The notes below the pieces were generated by a model. It worked only from the letters and a program-made list of their open reading frames with translations, was not told the origin of the DNA and ran no database searches. This document shows, piece after piece, positions 16,858 through 25,228 of a stretch of 38,900 bases of DNA. Each line of letters begins with the position of its first letter. The stretch's first letter is position 1. A program made the position numbers and the translations under genes. This DNA comes from Halovivax asiaticus JCM 14624 (lineage in GTDB: Archaea; Halobacteriota; Halobacteria; Halobacteriales; Natrialbaceae), in NCBI RefSeq assembly GCF_000337515.1, contig NZ_AOIQ01000024.1, forward strand, positions 1 through 38,900, in the 5' to 3' direction.

Positions 16858-17247
16858 ATGAGTCAGGACGACGACAAGTGGGGGGTCGCCCACGTGCACG
16901 CATCGTTCAACAACACCATCATGACCGTGACCGACCTCACGGGCGCGGAGACGATCGCGAAGTCCTCCGGCGGGACTGCGGTCAAGCAGAACCGCGACGA
17001 GGCGTCACCCTACGCAGCCATGCAGATGGCCGAGGGCGTCGCCGAGGAGGTCAAGGCTGCGGGTATCACCGGTCTCCACGTCCGCGTTCGCGGGCCCGGC
17101 GGCAACCTGCAGAAGTCCCCCGGTCCCGGTGCGCAGGCGACGATCCGCGCGCTCGCCCGCTCCGGTATCGAGATCGGTCGCATCGAGGACGTCACGCCGA
17201 TCCCGCACGACGGATCGCGCGCACCGAAAGGCAAGGGCGGATTCTAG
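16858..17247 (+). CDS. rps11: 30S ribosomal protein S11 (uS11)
   Basis: A 129-residue S11 of standard length, forming part of the platform near the 3' end of 16S rRNA. Motifs are [58 protein letters not shown] and the conserved basic C-terminus [17 protein letters not shown]. The frame is open upstream inside rps4, but the family begins with MSQDDDKWG at 16858, two bases after the rps4 stop. The ribosome probably passes directly from rps4. Confidence 0.98.
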   Translation: MSQDDDKWGVAHVHASFNNTIMTVTDLTGAETIAKSSGGTAVKQNRDEASPYAAMQMAEGVAEEVKAAGITGLHVRVRGPGGNLQKSPGPGAQATIRALARSGIEIGRIEDVTPIPHDGSRAPKGKGGF

Positions 17248-17251
17248 ATCC

Positions 17252-18004
17252 ATGGCATCCGACTACGACGTCGAGTTCGTCGAACGCACCGAACGGGAGG
17301 CGCGGATCCTCGTCCGTGGGATTACACCCGCGTTCGCCAACGGCATCCGCCGCGCGATGGTCGCCGACGTGCCGACCCTGGCGATCGACACCGTCCGGTT
17401 CATCGAGAACTCCTCGGTCATGTTCGACGAGCAACTGGGGCTTCGCCTCGGACTCGTCCCCCTGACGACGCCGACGCCAGAGGAGTTCGGCGATGACGAC
17501 GTGGTCACGCTCTCGATCGACGTCGAGGGGCCGGCCACCGCCTACTCGGGCGACCTCGTCTCGAGCGAACCCGACCTGGTGAAGCCGGCCGACGAGAACG
17601 TCCCGATCATCCAGCTGAAGGACGATCAGCGCCTCGAGGCCGAGGCCGAAGCGGTCTACGATCACGGCAAGAACCACGCCAAACACCAGGGCGGCGTTGC
17701 CGTCGGGTACCGCCACCTCCAGCGCGTGACTGTCGACGGAGATCTTCCCGAATTCGAAGAGGAGGAGAGCCAGATCGTTCGCGGCGTCATCGAAGACGAT
17801 GGCGAATTGATCCCGACCAGCGAGTTCGGGCACGATCTGACCGAGCGGTATCCGGGGAAAGACGTGACCGTCGAAGACGTTCCGAACGCCTTCGTCTTCC
17901 ACGTGGAGACGGACGGATCGTTTGCCGTGGAGGAGCTCGTGACGCGCGCCGTCGACTCGATCGACGACCGCGCAGCCGAACTGGAAGACGCCGTACAGCT
18001 ATAA
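17252..18004 (+). CDS. rpoD: DNA-directed RNA polymerase subunit D
   Basis: A 250-residue homologue of bacterial alpha and eukaryotic Rpb3, which with subunit L starts RNA polymerase assembly. The dimerisation domain is marked by [20 protein letters not shown] near residue 20, then [20 protein letters not shown] and LGLVPLTTP; an insert domain lies at about 70-170. The protein has no cysteine at all, so it cannot bind the 4Fe-4S cluster that many archaeal D subunits carry in the insert; this absence is a recognised haloarchaeal trait. It follows rps11 by four bases. This is an RNAP core subunit and not a sigma factor despite the symbol. Confidence 0.97.
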   Translation: MASDYDVEFVERTEREARILVRGITPAFANGIRRAMVADVPTLAIDTVRFIENSSVMFDEQLGLRLGLVPLTTPTPEEFGDDDVVTLSIDVEGPATAYSGDLVSSEPDLVKPADENVPIIQLKDDQRLEAEAEAVYDHGKNHAKHQGGVAVGYRHLQRVTVDGDLPEFEEEESQIVRGVIEDDGELIPTSEFGHDLTERYPGKDVTVEDVPNAFVFHVETDGSFAVEELVTRAVDSIDDRAAELEDAVQL

Positions 18005-18098
18005 GAGAGACCAATGACCCGTCATCACCCTTCGAACCCGAAACAGGCCGGCGCCACGAGCTACGAGGCCGGCGACGGATCCGACCGGATCGAAAGCG

Positions 18099-18105
18099 GT
18101 TTGAA
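18099..18105 (+). promoter_or_regulatory. Possible TATA-like box before tRNA-Leu
   Basis: TTTGAAG about 30 bases upstream of the tRNA 5' end in the rpoD-tRNA gap. It is a poor match, so read-through from rpoD is equally possible. Confidence 0.25.
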
Positions 18106-18131
18106 GGGGCGGCGGGTAGACGGAAGTGCAC

Positions 18132-18216
18132 GCAGGGATAGCCAAGTCAGGCCAACGGCGCAGCGTTCAGGGCGCTGTCTCGTAGGAGTCCGCAGGTTCA
18201 AATCCTGCTCCCTGCA
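18132..18216 (+). tRNA. tRNA-Leu(CAG)
   Basis: An 85-base class II tRNA. The acceptor stem GCAGGGA pairs with TCCCTGC, with discriminator A at 18216 as expected for leucine; the anticodon stem-loop CAGCG-TTCAGGG-CGCTG carries CAG at 18168-18170, reading CUG; a long variable arm and T-arm with GGTTCAAATCC follow. CCA is not encoded. It is placed between rpoD and rpl18e on the same strand, 58 bases before rpl18e. Confidence 0.96.
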
Positions 18217-18273
18217 TCACTTCTGGGCGAGTTCCGCTCGTCAGCGACTGACACCGATTATCGGAGGATATCA

Positions 18274-18627
18274 ATGAGTACGAAGACCAATCCGAGGCTT
18301 ACAGACCTCATCGCCGAGCTGAAGTCGACGTCTCGTTCGCGAGACGCCGACGTCTGGCGCGACATCGCCGATCGGCTCGAGAAGCCCCGTTCGAACCACG
18401 CAGAGGTGAATCTGGGCCGTATCGAGCGATACGCGCGTGAAGAAGAGACAGTCATCGTTCCCGGCAAGGTGCTGGGAAGCGGTCGACTGCGAAAGAACGT
18501 CACCGTCGCCGCCGTCGACGCGTCGTCGTCGGCTGCGACGAAGATCGATCAGGTCGGCGAGTACGTACCGATCGAGCAACTGCTCGAAGAGAATCCAGAG
18601 GGATCGAACGTGCGGGTGATCGCATGA
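18274..18627 (+). CDS. rpl18e: 50S ribosomal protein L18e (eL18)
   Basis: A 117-residue archaeal/eukaryotic-type L18e of normal length, similar in fold to bacterial L15. It has [20 protein letters not shown] near the N-terminus, the central [38 protein letters not shown] and a C-terminal helix [16 protein letters not shown]. It starts the rpl18e-rpl13-rps9-rpoN-rpoK run; its stop overlaps the rpl13 ATG (ATGA). Confidence 0.97.
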   Translation: MSTKTNPRLTDLIAELKSTSRSRDADVWRDIADRLEKPRSNHAEVNLGRIERYAREEETVIVPGKVLGSGRLRKNVTVAAVDASSSAATKIDQVGEYVPIEQLLEENPEGSNVRVIA

Positions 18628-19073
18628 GTCTCGCCGAATTCGACGCCGATGTCGTCGTCGACGCTCGGGACTGCATTCTCGGTCGCGTCGCGAGCGAGGT
18701 TGCCCAGCGCGCACTTGATGGCGAACGGGTCGCCGTCGTCAACGCCGAAGATGCCGTCATCACGGGCGACAAAGAAGACGTGTTCGAGACCTACCGGACC
18801 CGAGCGCAGCTCGGTTCCGACCGCGGCCCGAACTACCCGAAACGGCCGGACATGATCTTCAAGCGGTCCGTCCGTGGCATGCTCCCGTACAAGAAGTCCC
18901 GTGGGCGTGAGGCGTTCTCGAACGTCCGCATCTACGTCGGTAATCCCTACGAGGGTGACGACGACCACGAGGCGACGGTCCTCGAAGACACGTCGCTGGA
19001 TCGCCTGTCGAACATCCGCTTCGTCCATCTGGGCGAGGTCGCCGAACAACTGGGTGCTTCCGTCACATGGTAA
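18624..19073 (+). CDS. rpl13: 50S ribosomal protein L13 (uL13)
   Basis: A 149-residue L13, an early-assembly large-subunit protein. Features are [40 protein letters not shown], the basic [20 protein letters not shown] loop with SRGREAF, and [19 protein letters not shown] at the C-terminus. Its start overlaps the rpl18e stop and its end overlaps the rps9 start by seven bases, so the three are tightly coupled. Confidence 0.97.
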   Translation: MSLAEFDADVVVDARDCILGRVASEVAQRALDGERVAVVNAEDAVITGDKEDVFETYRTRAQLGSDRGPNYPKRPDMIFKRSVRGMLPYKKSRGREAFSNVRIYVGNPYEGDDDHEATVLEDTSLDRLSNIRFVHLGEVAEQLGASVTW

Positions 19074-19465
19074 CGAACACGAGTGGGAAGAAGAAGACAG
19101 CCGTGGCACGAGCGACCGTCAGCGACGGCGAGGGTCGTGTCAGGGTCAACGCACAGCCAGTCGAACTGGTCGAACCGGAGATGTCCCGTCTCAAGATGCT
19201 GGAGCCGTTCCGCATCGCGGGCGACGAACTCCGCGACGGCGTCGACATCGACGTTCGCGTCGAAGGCGGTGGAATCAGCGGCCAGGCAGACGCCGTCCGC
19301 ACCGCCATTGCTCGCGGGATCGTCCAGCACACGAACGACGCCGAACTGCGCGATGCGTTCATGTCGTTCGATCGCTCGCTGCTGGTCAACGACGTTCGCC
19401 AGTCCGAATCGAAGAAGTGGGGCGGCCCCGGTGCGCGGGCTCGCTACCAGAAATCCTACCGCTGA
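19067..19465 (+). CDS. rps9: 30S ribosomal protein S9 (uS9)
   Basis: A 132-residue S9 whose C-terminal tail reaches the P-site tRNA anticodon region. It has [20 protein letters not shown], the core [20 protein letters not shown] and the invariant C-terminal [17 protein letters not shown]. Low-acidity basic ends are kept despite the acidic proteome. It overlaps rpl13 by seven bases and is followed by rpoN. Confidence 0.98.
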   Translation: MVTNTSGKKKTAVARATVSDGEGRVRVNAQPVELVEPEMSRLKMLEPFRIAGDELRDGVDIDVRVEGGGISGQADAVRTAIARGIVQHTNDAELRDAFMSFDRSLLVNDVRQSESKKWGGPGARARYQKSYR

Positions 19466-19470
19466 GGTGA
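19464..19470 (+). promoter_or_regulatory. Shine-Dalgarno sequence of rpoN
   Basis: GAGGTGA seven bases before the ATG at 19478. The spacing favours the first of two adjacent ATG codons. The same heptamer precedes rps28e and rpl7ae in this window. Confidence 0.55.
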
Positions 19471-19477
19471 GACAAGT

Positions 19478-19672
19478 ATGATGGTCCCGGTCCGGTGTTT
19501 CACGTGCGGCACGGTTGTCGCTGAACACTGGGAAGAATTCGAAGAACGCGCCCGCGAGGGTGACGAGGATCCCGCCGAAGTCCTGGACGACCTCGGCGTC
19601 GACCGGTTCTGCTGCCGGCGGATGCTCGTTTCGCACACCGACCTCGTGGACGTCGTCTCGCCGTACCAGTAA
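19478..19672 (+). CDS. rpoN: DNA-directed RNA polymerase subunit N
   Basis: A 64-residue Rpb10 homologue that clamps the D/L assembly platform. The zinc-binding residues are seen as CFTCG (Cys7 and Cys10) and the paired Cys in [12 protein letters not shown]. The start at 19478 gives MMVPVRC; an ATG three bases later would give one residue less and is not excluded, but the Shine-Dalgarno spacing favours 19478. It is followed by rpoK after two bases, the same order as in many archaea. Confidence 0.97.
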   Translation: MMVPVRCFTCGTVVAEHWEEFEERAREGDEDPAEVLDDLGVDRFCCRRMLVSHTDLVDVVSPYQ

Positions 19673-19674
19673 CC

Positions 19675-19860
19675 ATGCAACAGGAACGCTACAACCGGTA
19701 CGAGAAGGCCCGGATCCTCGGCGCGCGAGCGCTGCAGGTATCCTACGGCGCCCCCGTGCTGATCGAGACCGACCGAACGGAGCCGATCCTCATCGCGGCC
19801 GAGGAGTACGACGAAGGTGTGCTCCCGTTCACGGTCAATCGAGGGCAGGCATCGTCATGA
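19675..19860 (+). CDS. rpoK: DNA-directed RNA polymerase subunit K
   Basis: A 61-residue homologue of Rpb6 and bacterial omega, which latches the largest subunit. Typical residues are [38 protein letters not shown] and a short C-terminus. The protein is complete for archaeal K. Its stop TGA overlaps the enolase ATG (ATGA at 19857-19860), linking an RNAP subunit to a glycolytic enzyme in one message. Confidence 0.97.
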   Translation: MQQERYNRYEKARILGARALQVSYGAPVLIETDRTEPILIAAEEYDEGVLPFTVNRGQASS

Positions 19861-21062
19861 CGCTGATCACCGACGTCCGGCTGCGCGAGATACTCGACTC
19901 CCGGGGCAACCCGACGGTCGAGGCCGACGTCGTCACGGAAAGCGGTGGGTTCGGTCGCGCTGCGGCCCCGTCCGGCGCGAGTACGGGCGAGTACGAGGCC
20001 GTCGAGCGACCCACCGGAGAAGCCATCGCCGCGGCTCGTGAACGGGCCGTCCCCCGGCTCGTCGGTGAGGCCTACGCCGGCAACCAGCGTGAGGTCGACG
20101 CGATCTTGCGTGCGGCAGACGGCACCGATACCTTCTCCGAGCTCGGCGCCAACAGCGCGGTCGCCATCTCGATGGCGGCTGCGAAGGCCGGAGCGGACGT
20201 GCTGGGTGCACCGCTGTTTCAACATCTGGGCGGGACGTTCCGCGGGGAGACGTTCCCCACGCCGCTCGGGAACGTCGTCGGCGGTGGCGAACACGCCGCC
20301 GACGCGACCGACATTCAAGAGTTCCTCGCCGCACCCGTCGGGGCGCCGAGCGTTCAGGACGCAGTGTTCGCAAACGCGGCGGTCCACGCCGCAGTGGCGG
20401 ACATTCTGGACGAACGCGGCGAGCCTGCGGGGAAGGGCGACGAGGGTGCGTGGGCGCCGTCGATCACGGACGCCGAGGCGTTCGAAGTCGTCGACGAGGC
20501 AGTGAACCGCGTCGAGAACGAGGTCGGCTTCGAAGTCGGCATCGGCCTCGACGTCGCTGCTGCGGAACTCTACGACGCCGACGCGGGCGAGTACGTCTAC
20601 AGCGACAGAACGCGCTCGACCGACGAGCAGATCGCGTACGTCGCCGACCTCGTCTCCGAGTACGACCTCGTCTACGTCGAGGACCCACTCGACGAGGACG
20701 ACTACGAGGCCTACGCGGATCTCACCGACCGAGTTGGAGACCAGACGCTCGTCTGCGGCGACGACCTCTTCGTGACGAACGTCGATCGCCTGCGTGAGGG
20801 GATCGATCGGGGTGCGGCCAACTCTATCCTGATCAAGCCGAATCAGATCGGCACGCTCTCGGACGCGTTCGACGCGATCGAACTCGCGACCGAACACGGC
20901 TACGAGGCCGTCGTTTCCCACCGTTCGGGCGAGACCGAAGACACGACCATCGCACACCTCGCCGTCGCGACCGACGCCGCCTTCATCAAGACCGGCGCCG
21001 TCGGCGGCGAGCGAACCGCCAAGCTGAACGAACTCATCCGAATCGAGGACGACGCGATATGA
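19857..21062 (+). CDS. eno: Enolase (phosphopyruvate hydratase)
   Basis: A 401-residue enolase, which interconverts 2-phosphoglycerate and phosphoenolpyruvate with Mg2+. Motifs are [31 protein letters not shown] with the mobile loop, the metal-ligand region [30 protein letters not shown] with the catalytic Lys, and [20 protein letters not shown] with the conserved signature followed by FIKTGA. Similarity begins at [12 protein letters not shown]; the open frame upstream overlaps rpoN and rpoK and is not used. Its stop overlaps the rps2 ATG. Placement between rpoK and rps2 is common in archaea. Confidence 0.98.
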   Translation: MTLITDVRLREILDSRGNPTVEADVVTESGGFGRAAAPSGASTGEYEAVERPTGEAIAAARERAVPRLVGEAYAGNQREVDAILRAADGTDTFSELGANSAVAISMAAAKAGADVLGAPLFQHLGGTFRGETFPTPLGNVVGGGEHAADATDIQEFLAAPVGAPSVQDAVFANAAVHAAVADILDERGEPAGKGDEGAWAPSITDAEAFEVVDEAVNRVENEVGFEVGIGLDVAAAELYDADAGEYVYSDRTRSTDEQIAYVADLVSEYDLVYVEDPLDEDDYEAYADLTDRVGDQTLVCGDDLFVTNVDRLREGIDRGAANSILIKPNQIGTLSDAFDAIELATEHGYEAVVSHRSGETEDTTIAHLAVATDAAFIKTGAVGGERTAKLNELIRIEDDAI

Positions 21063-21853
21063 CAGAGAACGATACATCACAGGAGGGCCTCGACGCCGCC
21101 GAGGAGGAGATCGACGAGGAGCCAGCCGAGGGGGCTGGCCCCGCCGCCGAATCCGAGGAGGTCACCGAGGCCGACGACGCACAGCCCGCCGCAGACGACG
21201 CTGCGGACGAACCCGATACCGAGGAGGCAGACGACGGCCCCACGCTCGACGACGACGTCATGAGCGACGAGGACGTCGACCTGCTCATCCCGGTCGAGGA
21301 CTATCTGGGCGCCGGTGTTCACATTGGTACCCAGCAGAAGACGTCGGACATGGAGCGGTTCATCCACCGCGTCCGAACCGACGGTCTGTACGTCCTCGAC
21401 GTCTCGATGACCGACGGCCGGATTCGCACGGCTGCGGACTTCCTCGAGAACTACGAGCCGGAGCAGATCCTGGTCACCTCGTCCCGTCAGTACGGCCGAT
21501 TCCCGGCCGAGAAGTTCGCCGAGGCCGTCGGCGCACGCGCCCGAACGGGCCGGTTTATCCCCGGGACGCTGACCAACCCGAAGTACGATGGCTACATCGA
21601 ACCCGACGTGCTCGTCGTCACGGACCCGATCGGCGACGCGCAGGCCGTCAAGGAGGCCATCACGGTCGGGATTCCGGTCATTGCGATGTGTGACTCGAAC
21701 AACCAGACCGGTAACGTCGACCTCGTCGTCCCGACGAACAACAAGGGTCGCAAGGCCCTCTCGGTCGTCTACTGGCTGCTCGCGAACGAGGTCCTCGACC
21801 GCCGCGGCGCGGAGCCGTCCTACGCGCTCGAGGACTTCGAGAGCATGGTGTAG
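21059..21853 (+). CDS. rps2: 30S ribosomal protein S2 (uS2) with an acidic N-terminal extension
   Basis: A 264-residue S2. The S2 core starts near residue 70 with [19 protein letters not shown] and shows [54 protein letters not shown] and [20 protein letters not shown]. The first roughly 65 residues are an almost purely Glu/Asp/Ala extension, [20 protein letters not shown] and onward, likely disordered. Extended S2 N-termini are known in haloarchaea, but length varies. The gene ends the tRNA-Ser to rps2 cluster. Confidence 0.97.
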   Translation: MTENDTSQEGLDAAEEEIDEEPAEGAGPAAESEEVTEADDAQPAADDAADEPDTEEADDGPTLDDDVMSDEDVDLLIPVEDYLGAGVHIGTQQKTSDMERFIHRVRTDGLYVLDVSMTDGRIRTAADFLENYEPEQILVTSSRQYGRFPAEKFAEAVGARARTGRFIPGTLTNPKYDGYIEPDVLVVTDPIGDAQAVKEAITVGIPVIAMCDSNNQTGNVDLVVPTNNKGRKALSVVYWLLANEVLDRRGAEPSYALEDFESMV

Positions 21854-21981
21854 GTTCGGTATTGTCCTTTCAGACGTTTTCACGCCGATGAGCGGCGGCA
21901 CCCTCCGACGACCGCGTGACGTCCTCGATGCGACCGAACTCGACAGAAAGAGTTACCTGTCGAACGGCTCGACTGTGGCGT

Positions 21982-22110
21982 ATGAGCGATTTCCTGTACG
22001 AGTTCGACGAGGAAGCCATTCCGCCGGTCGTCGCACTGGCAGCAGCCGCGCTGGCTGGAGTCTTCGCGCTCGGATTCGTGTACAAGCTTCTCACCGTCGT
22101 CGTCCTGTAA
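21982..22110 (+). CDS. Single-span membrane microprotein
   Basis: A 42-residue protein starting MSDFLYEFDEEAIPPVV, followed by one hydrophobic helix (about residues 15-41) with VALAAAALAGVFALGFVYKL. The ATG at 21982 is favoured because the upstream in-frame residues are Arg/Thr/Ser-rich and not protein-like. It lies between rps2 and mvk, and both flanking gaps are short. A function cannot be inferred. Its acidic head and clean helix argue for a real gene rather than chance. Confidence 0.6.
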   Translation: MSDFLYEFDEEAIPPVVALAAAALAGVFALGFVYKLLTVVVL

Positions 22111-22169
22111 CGGTTGGCGAGCGATTCGACAATGGCCGACCTGCTGTCGATCGCCGCCCGAGAAGACAG

Positions 22170-22177
22170 CAATTAAG
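22170..22177 (+). promoter_or_regulatory. TATA-like box for mvk-ipk
   Basis: CAATTAAG centred about 28 bases before the mvk ATG at 22202, consistent with a leaderless transcript. Confidence 0.5.
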
Positions 22178-22201
22178 CCGGGTCGGGCTAATCCACCGCC
22201 A

Positions 22202-23188
22202 ATGACTCGTTCGAGCGCTCCCGGGAAGATTTACCTCTTCGGTGAGCATGCGGTCGTTTACGGCGAACCGGCGGTCCCGTGCGCGATCGAGCGGCGGGCC
22301 CGGGTCGGCGTCGAGCCGCGCGACGATGCGACGTTGCGTGTCCACTCCGACGATCTCAGTCTAGATGGCTTTACCGTCGAGTACGCGGGCTCGACCGACG
22401 GAAAACCCGATATCGACGTCGCCGAGTCGCTCGTCGACGCCGCGATGGGATACGTCGACGAGGCGATTGCGCAGGTCCGCGAGGTGACCGGCGAGCCCGA
22501 CGCCGGATTCGACGTGACGATCGAGAGCGATATCCCACTGGGGGCGGGTCTGGGGTCGTCCGCGGCAGTCGTCGTCGCCGCGGTCGACGCGGCGACGCGT
22601 GCACTCGGCGTCGAACTCTCCACGGCGGAACTCGCCGAGCGCGCGTATCAGACCGAACTCGCGGTGCAGGAGGGTCAGGCCTCGCGAGCGGACACGTTCT
22701 GTTCGGCGACTGGCGGAGCCGTTCGCGTCGAAGGCTCCGACTGTCGGGCGATCGATGCACCCGACCTCCCGCTCGTGATCGGGTTCGACGGCGGCGCTGG
22801 GGATACCGGTGCACTCGTCGCAGGTGTTCGACAGCTTCGCGACGAGTACTCGTTCGCGGCGGACACGGTCGCATCGATCGGCGACATCGTACGGCAGGGT
22901 GAGACGGCGTTGGCCGACGGTGACGTCGCGGAACTCGGGCGGTTGATGGATTTCAACCACGGACTGCTGTCTGCGCTGGGCGTCTCCGGCCGCTCGCTCG
23001 ATTCGATGGTGTGGGCGGCACGCGAGGCCGGTGCGTTGGGCGCGAAGCTGACGGGTGCCGGCGGGGGTGGCTGCATCGTTGCACTGGACCCGACGCCGGA
23101 GACGGAGACGGCGTTGCGGTACTTACCCGGGTGTGAGGACGTGTTCCGCGCGGAACTGGCCGACGAGGGGGTGCGCCGCCTCGAATGA
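22202..23188 (+). CDS. mvk: Mevalonate kinase
   Basis: A 328-residue GHMP-family kinase that phosphorylates mevalonate to 5-phosphomevalonate. The N-terminal APGKIYLFGEHAVVYGEPAV, the P-loop IPLGAGLGSSAAVVVAA (about 111-126) and the C-terminal GAKLTGAGGGGCIVALDP are all present, with the catalytic Asp and Lys in the usual regions (VQEGQASRADTFCSATGG). In archaea the product supplies isoprenoids for membrane ether lipids. Its stop overlaps the ipk start by four bases, and GGPP synthase lies a few genes on, so much of the lipid-precursor route is local. Confidence 0.97.
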   Translation: MTRSSAPGKIYLFGEHAVVYGEPAVPCAIERRARVGVEPRDDATLRVHSDDLSLDGFTVEYAGSTDGKPDIDVAESLVDAAMGYVDEAIAQVREVTGEPDAGFDVTIESDIPLGAGLGSSAAVVVAAVDAATRALGVELSTAELAERAYQTELAVQEGQASRADTFCSATGGAVRVEGSDCRAIDAPDLPLVIGFDGGAGDTGALVAGVRQLRDEYSFAADTVASIGDIVRQGETALADGDVAELGRLMDFNHGLLSALGVSGRSLDSMVWAAREAGALGAKLTGAGGGGCIVALDPTPETETALRYLPGCEDVFRAELADEGVRRLE

Positions 23189-23931
23189 CGGTCGTCCTGA
23201 AACTCGGCGGGAGCGTCGTCACGGAGAAAGATCGGGCGGAGACGATCGACGGCGCGGCGCTCGATCACACGGCGGACGCGATCGCCGACGCGATCTCGGC
23301 TGGCGATATCGACGACCTGGTCGTCGTCCACGGGGGCGGGAGTTTCGGCCACCACCACGCCAGTGAGTTCGGCGTGAGCACGACAGATGGGAGTCACGAT
23401 GTCGACGCCGTCCACGCGATTCACGGGGCGATGACGACGCTCAATCAGTTCGTCCTCCGACGTCTGCTCGACCGGGACGTCCCCGCCGTTCCGGTCCACC
23501 CGTTTTCGGCCGGTCATCGGTCCGAACGTGGTGAACTCACGTTTCCGGCTGGCCAGATCGAGACGCTGCTTTCGGAGGGGTTCGTTCCCGTGCTCCACGG
23601 GGACCTCGTCGCGCACGCGGGTGAGGGCGTCACCGTCGTGAGCGGGGACGAACTCGTCGTCGAGTTGGCAGCGAGCCTCGGGGCCGACCGCGTCGGCCTC
23701 TGTTCGGCAGTCCCTGGCGTTCTCGACGACGCCGATGCGGTCATCGACCGGATCGACGAGTACGAAGACGTCGCCGACGTGCTGGGTGAGAGCGAGGCGA
23801 CGGACGTGAGCGGCGGGATGGCGGCGAAAGTCCGAGCCTTGCTCGACCTTGACTCGAACGCGACGATTTTTGGACGCGACGGCCTGTCGGCGTTTCTCGA
23901 GGGAGACGATCCGGGAACGACGATCGACTAA
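23185..23931 (+). CDS. ipk: Isopentenyl phosphate kinase
   Basis: A 248-residue amino-acid-kinase-fold enzyme that makes isopentenyl diphosphate from isopentenyl phosphate, the last step of the archaeal alternative mevalonate route. It starts VVLKLGGSVVTEKDRAET with Lys6. It carries HGGGSFGHHHASEFGV, where His56 in G-x-F-G-H is the IPK-specific catalytic residue separating it from other amino-acid kinases, then VPVLHGDLV and VVSGDELVVELAASL. SGGMAAKVRALLDL near the C-terminus contacts ATP. It is translationally coupled to mvk (ATGA overlap). Confidence 0.96.
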   Translation: MTVVLKLGGSVVTEKDRAETIDGAALDHTADAIADAISAGDIDDLVVVHGGGSFGHHHASEFGVSTTDGSHDVDAVHAIHGAMTTLNQFVLRRLLDRDVPAVPVHPFSAGHRSERGELTFPAGQIETLLSEGFVPVLHGDLVAHAGEGVTVVSGDELVVELAASLGADRVGLCSAVPGVLDDADAVIDRIDEYEDVADVLGESEATDVSGGMAAKVRALLDLDSNATIFGRDGLSAFLEGDDPGTTID

Positions 23932-23960
23932 TCGTCGTCGGTGGCCTCTCGGGTCGCGGT

Positions 23961-24863
23961 TTAGAACGTCGAGACGACCTCGTGGATACAGCCGTCGGCG
24001 GCCGCGTAATCGAAGTGACTCGGGACGTACGGGACGTTGTGGTCCGTGTAGTTCGACGGTGGCGTCCCGTCGCAGCCGTCGTTCCCGACTGCGTCTCCCA
24101 TTTCCGCAGCGCCGTAGGCCCAGTTCAGAATTTCGTCGTCTTCCATCCAGTAGTTGTGTACGTCGCCCACGGCGGCTTCGATGTCGGGGCCGTAGGCACC
24201 GCCCATCGAGACGGATTCGTCGTCCGCGGCGCCGCCGAGGAGCGTGAGTGACGTGAGATCGTCGTGATGTCCCCACTCGGAGAGCTGCTCGACTGCCGAC
24301 AGGGCAACGCGAGCGCCGAGCGAGTGGGCGACGTACCGGACAGTGACGTCCGGGTTGGTCGCTTTGTAGGCGTGTGTGAAGGCCGCGAGTTTCGGGCCGT
24401 TTTCTTCGGCGATCTCGGTGGCGTTGTACCAGCCGAAGTCGGCATCCCACGAGAAGCCGACGAACGGTTGCTCGTATCCCTCGCTGGTGAACGTCTCGTC
24501 GGCGTCGCCGAACGTACAGACCGCTCCCTCGGCGTCGTTGTTCCAGCCGTGGACGAACACGAGCAGTTCGTCGCCCGGAGCGCTGTGGATGCCGGGAATT
24601 CCGTCGCCTGCGTACTCGTAGTTGGTCACGTCGTTGCCGTCTGTGAGGTAGACGCTTCCGTACCACGTGGTGTCGAAGTGACCGCGCGTCGTCACTCGCG
24701 GAAACGCCGTCGGTGGGTCGTCACAGCCGCCCTTGCTACCGGCGCTCGCAGTCCCCGATCCCGCGAGTACGGCGCTCCCGGCGAGTCCGGCCGCCGCCAC
24801 CTCGCTGAGTATTCGTCGTCTGGACGCCGATCGAGCCGCCTCCTCCGTGCCTTGTTGTGGCAT
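23961..24863 (-). CDS. Tat-exported lipase-like alpha/beta hydrolase
   Basis: A 300-residue secreted hydrolase. The N-terminus has a twin-arginine signal, SRRRILSEVAAAGLAGSAVL ending ASAGS, so export folded through Tat is expected. The mature part has an oxyanion-type VFVHGWNNDAEG, the nucleophile elbow AHSLGARVALSAVE, and a probable His in VPYVPSHFDY. Four cysteines in the mature region (GGCDD, AVCTF, DGCDG, DGCIH) could form two disulfides. The substrate is unknown; the layout is that of lipase or esterase relatives. The ATG at 24863 is chosen because a minus-strand TTAAATA at 24887-24893 is about 27 bases upstream; an ATG at 24878 is less well placed. It is oriented against ipk and RNase J. 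Confidence 0.88.
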   Translation of the reverse strand: MPQQGTEEAARSASRRRILSEVAAAGLAGSAVLAGSGTASAGSKGGCDDPPTAFPRVTTRGHFDTTWYGSVYLTDGNDVTNYEYAGDGIPGIHSAPGDELLVFVHGWNNDAEGAVCTFGDADETFTSEGYEQPFVGFSWDADFGWYNATEIAEENGPKLAAFTHAYKATNPDVTVRYVAHSLGARVALSAVEQLSEWGHHDDLTSLTLLGGAADDESVSMGGAYGPDIEAAVGDVHNYWMEDDEILNWAYGAAEMGDAVGNDGCDGTPPSNYTDHNVPYVPSHFDYAAADGCIHEVVSTF

Positions 24864-24878
24864 GACTGGTGTTACCAA

Positions 24879-25228
24879 TACTTACTATTTAACCATTGTG
24901 TCAATAGTCGGCAGTGACCGGTCAGTGTCGCGATAGACAGCTGGAACTGACCGTAACCGGTCGTCGGTGGGTGCCTGCTGGAGGCAGGCCATGGGCCGTG
25001 TGGTCGGCGTGAAACCGACGGAGCGACCCGCGGCCTTTATACAGGATGGGTGTGTATATCGGGGTAGCGAGACCCGCGGGCAAGTGCGATCGAGGTCGGG
25101 TCGGCCGGAGCCACCGATTCGATCGCATAGCGGGATGGCCGACGCGCAGTCACGTCGAGGCCGTAGGAACCTGGAGTCCGCGGACCGTTACCACGAGCGC
25201 CCACCAACGAGGCGCTCGGTGTCTACCA
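24879..25228 (+). other. Structured non-coding region and leader before RNase J
   Basis: No protein-like reading frame is visible in 350 bases. It has a 10-bp palindrome TGACCGGTCA at 24915-24924, hairpins GCCTGC/GCAGGC at 24973-24989 and GTCGG/CCGAC at 25003-25019, TATA-like CTTTATAC at 25035-25042 and TATATC at 25055-25060. Downstream are a nine-pair stem TGCGATCGA/TCGATCGCA (25085-25093 with 25119-25127), an interrupted stem at 25137-25162, and an eight-pair stem CGAGCGCC/GGCGCTCG at 25194-25218 ending 10 bases before the RNase J ATG. A leader of up to about 165 bases or a small RNA would explain this; the assignment is an inference. Confidence 0.5.
24887..24893 (-). promoter_or_regulatory. 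TATA box for the lipase-like gene
   Basis: TTAAATA on the minus strand, centred about 27 bases before the ATG at 24863. Confidence 0.55.

Noticed and set aside
19743-21080. 445-residue frame antisense to enolase.
   Set aside because: Enolase is complete and unmistakable; the antisense frame has Arg/Val-rich shadow composition.
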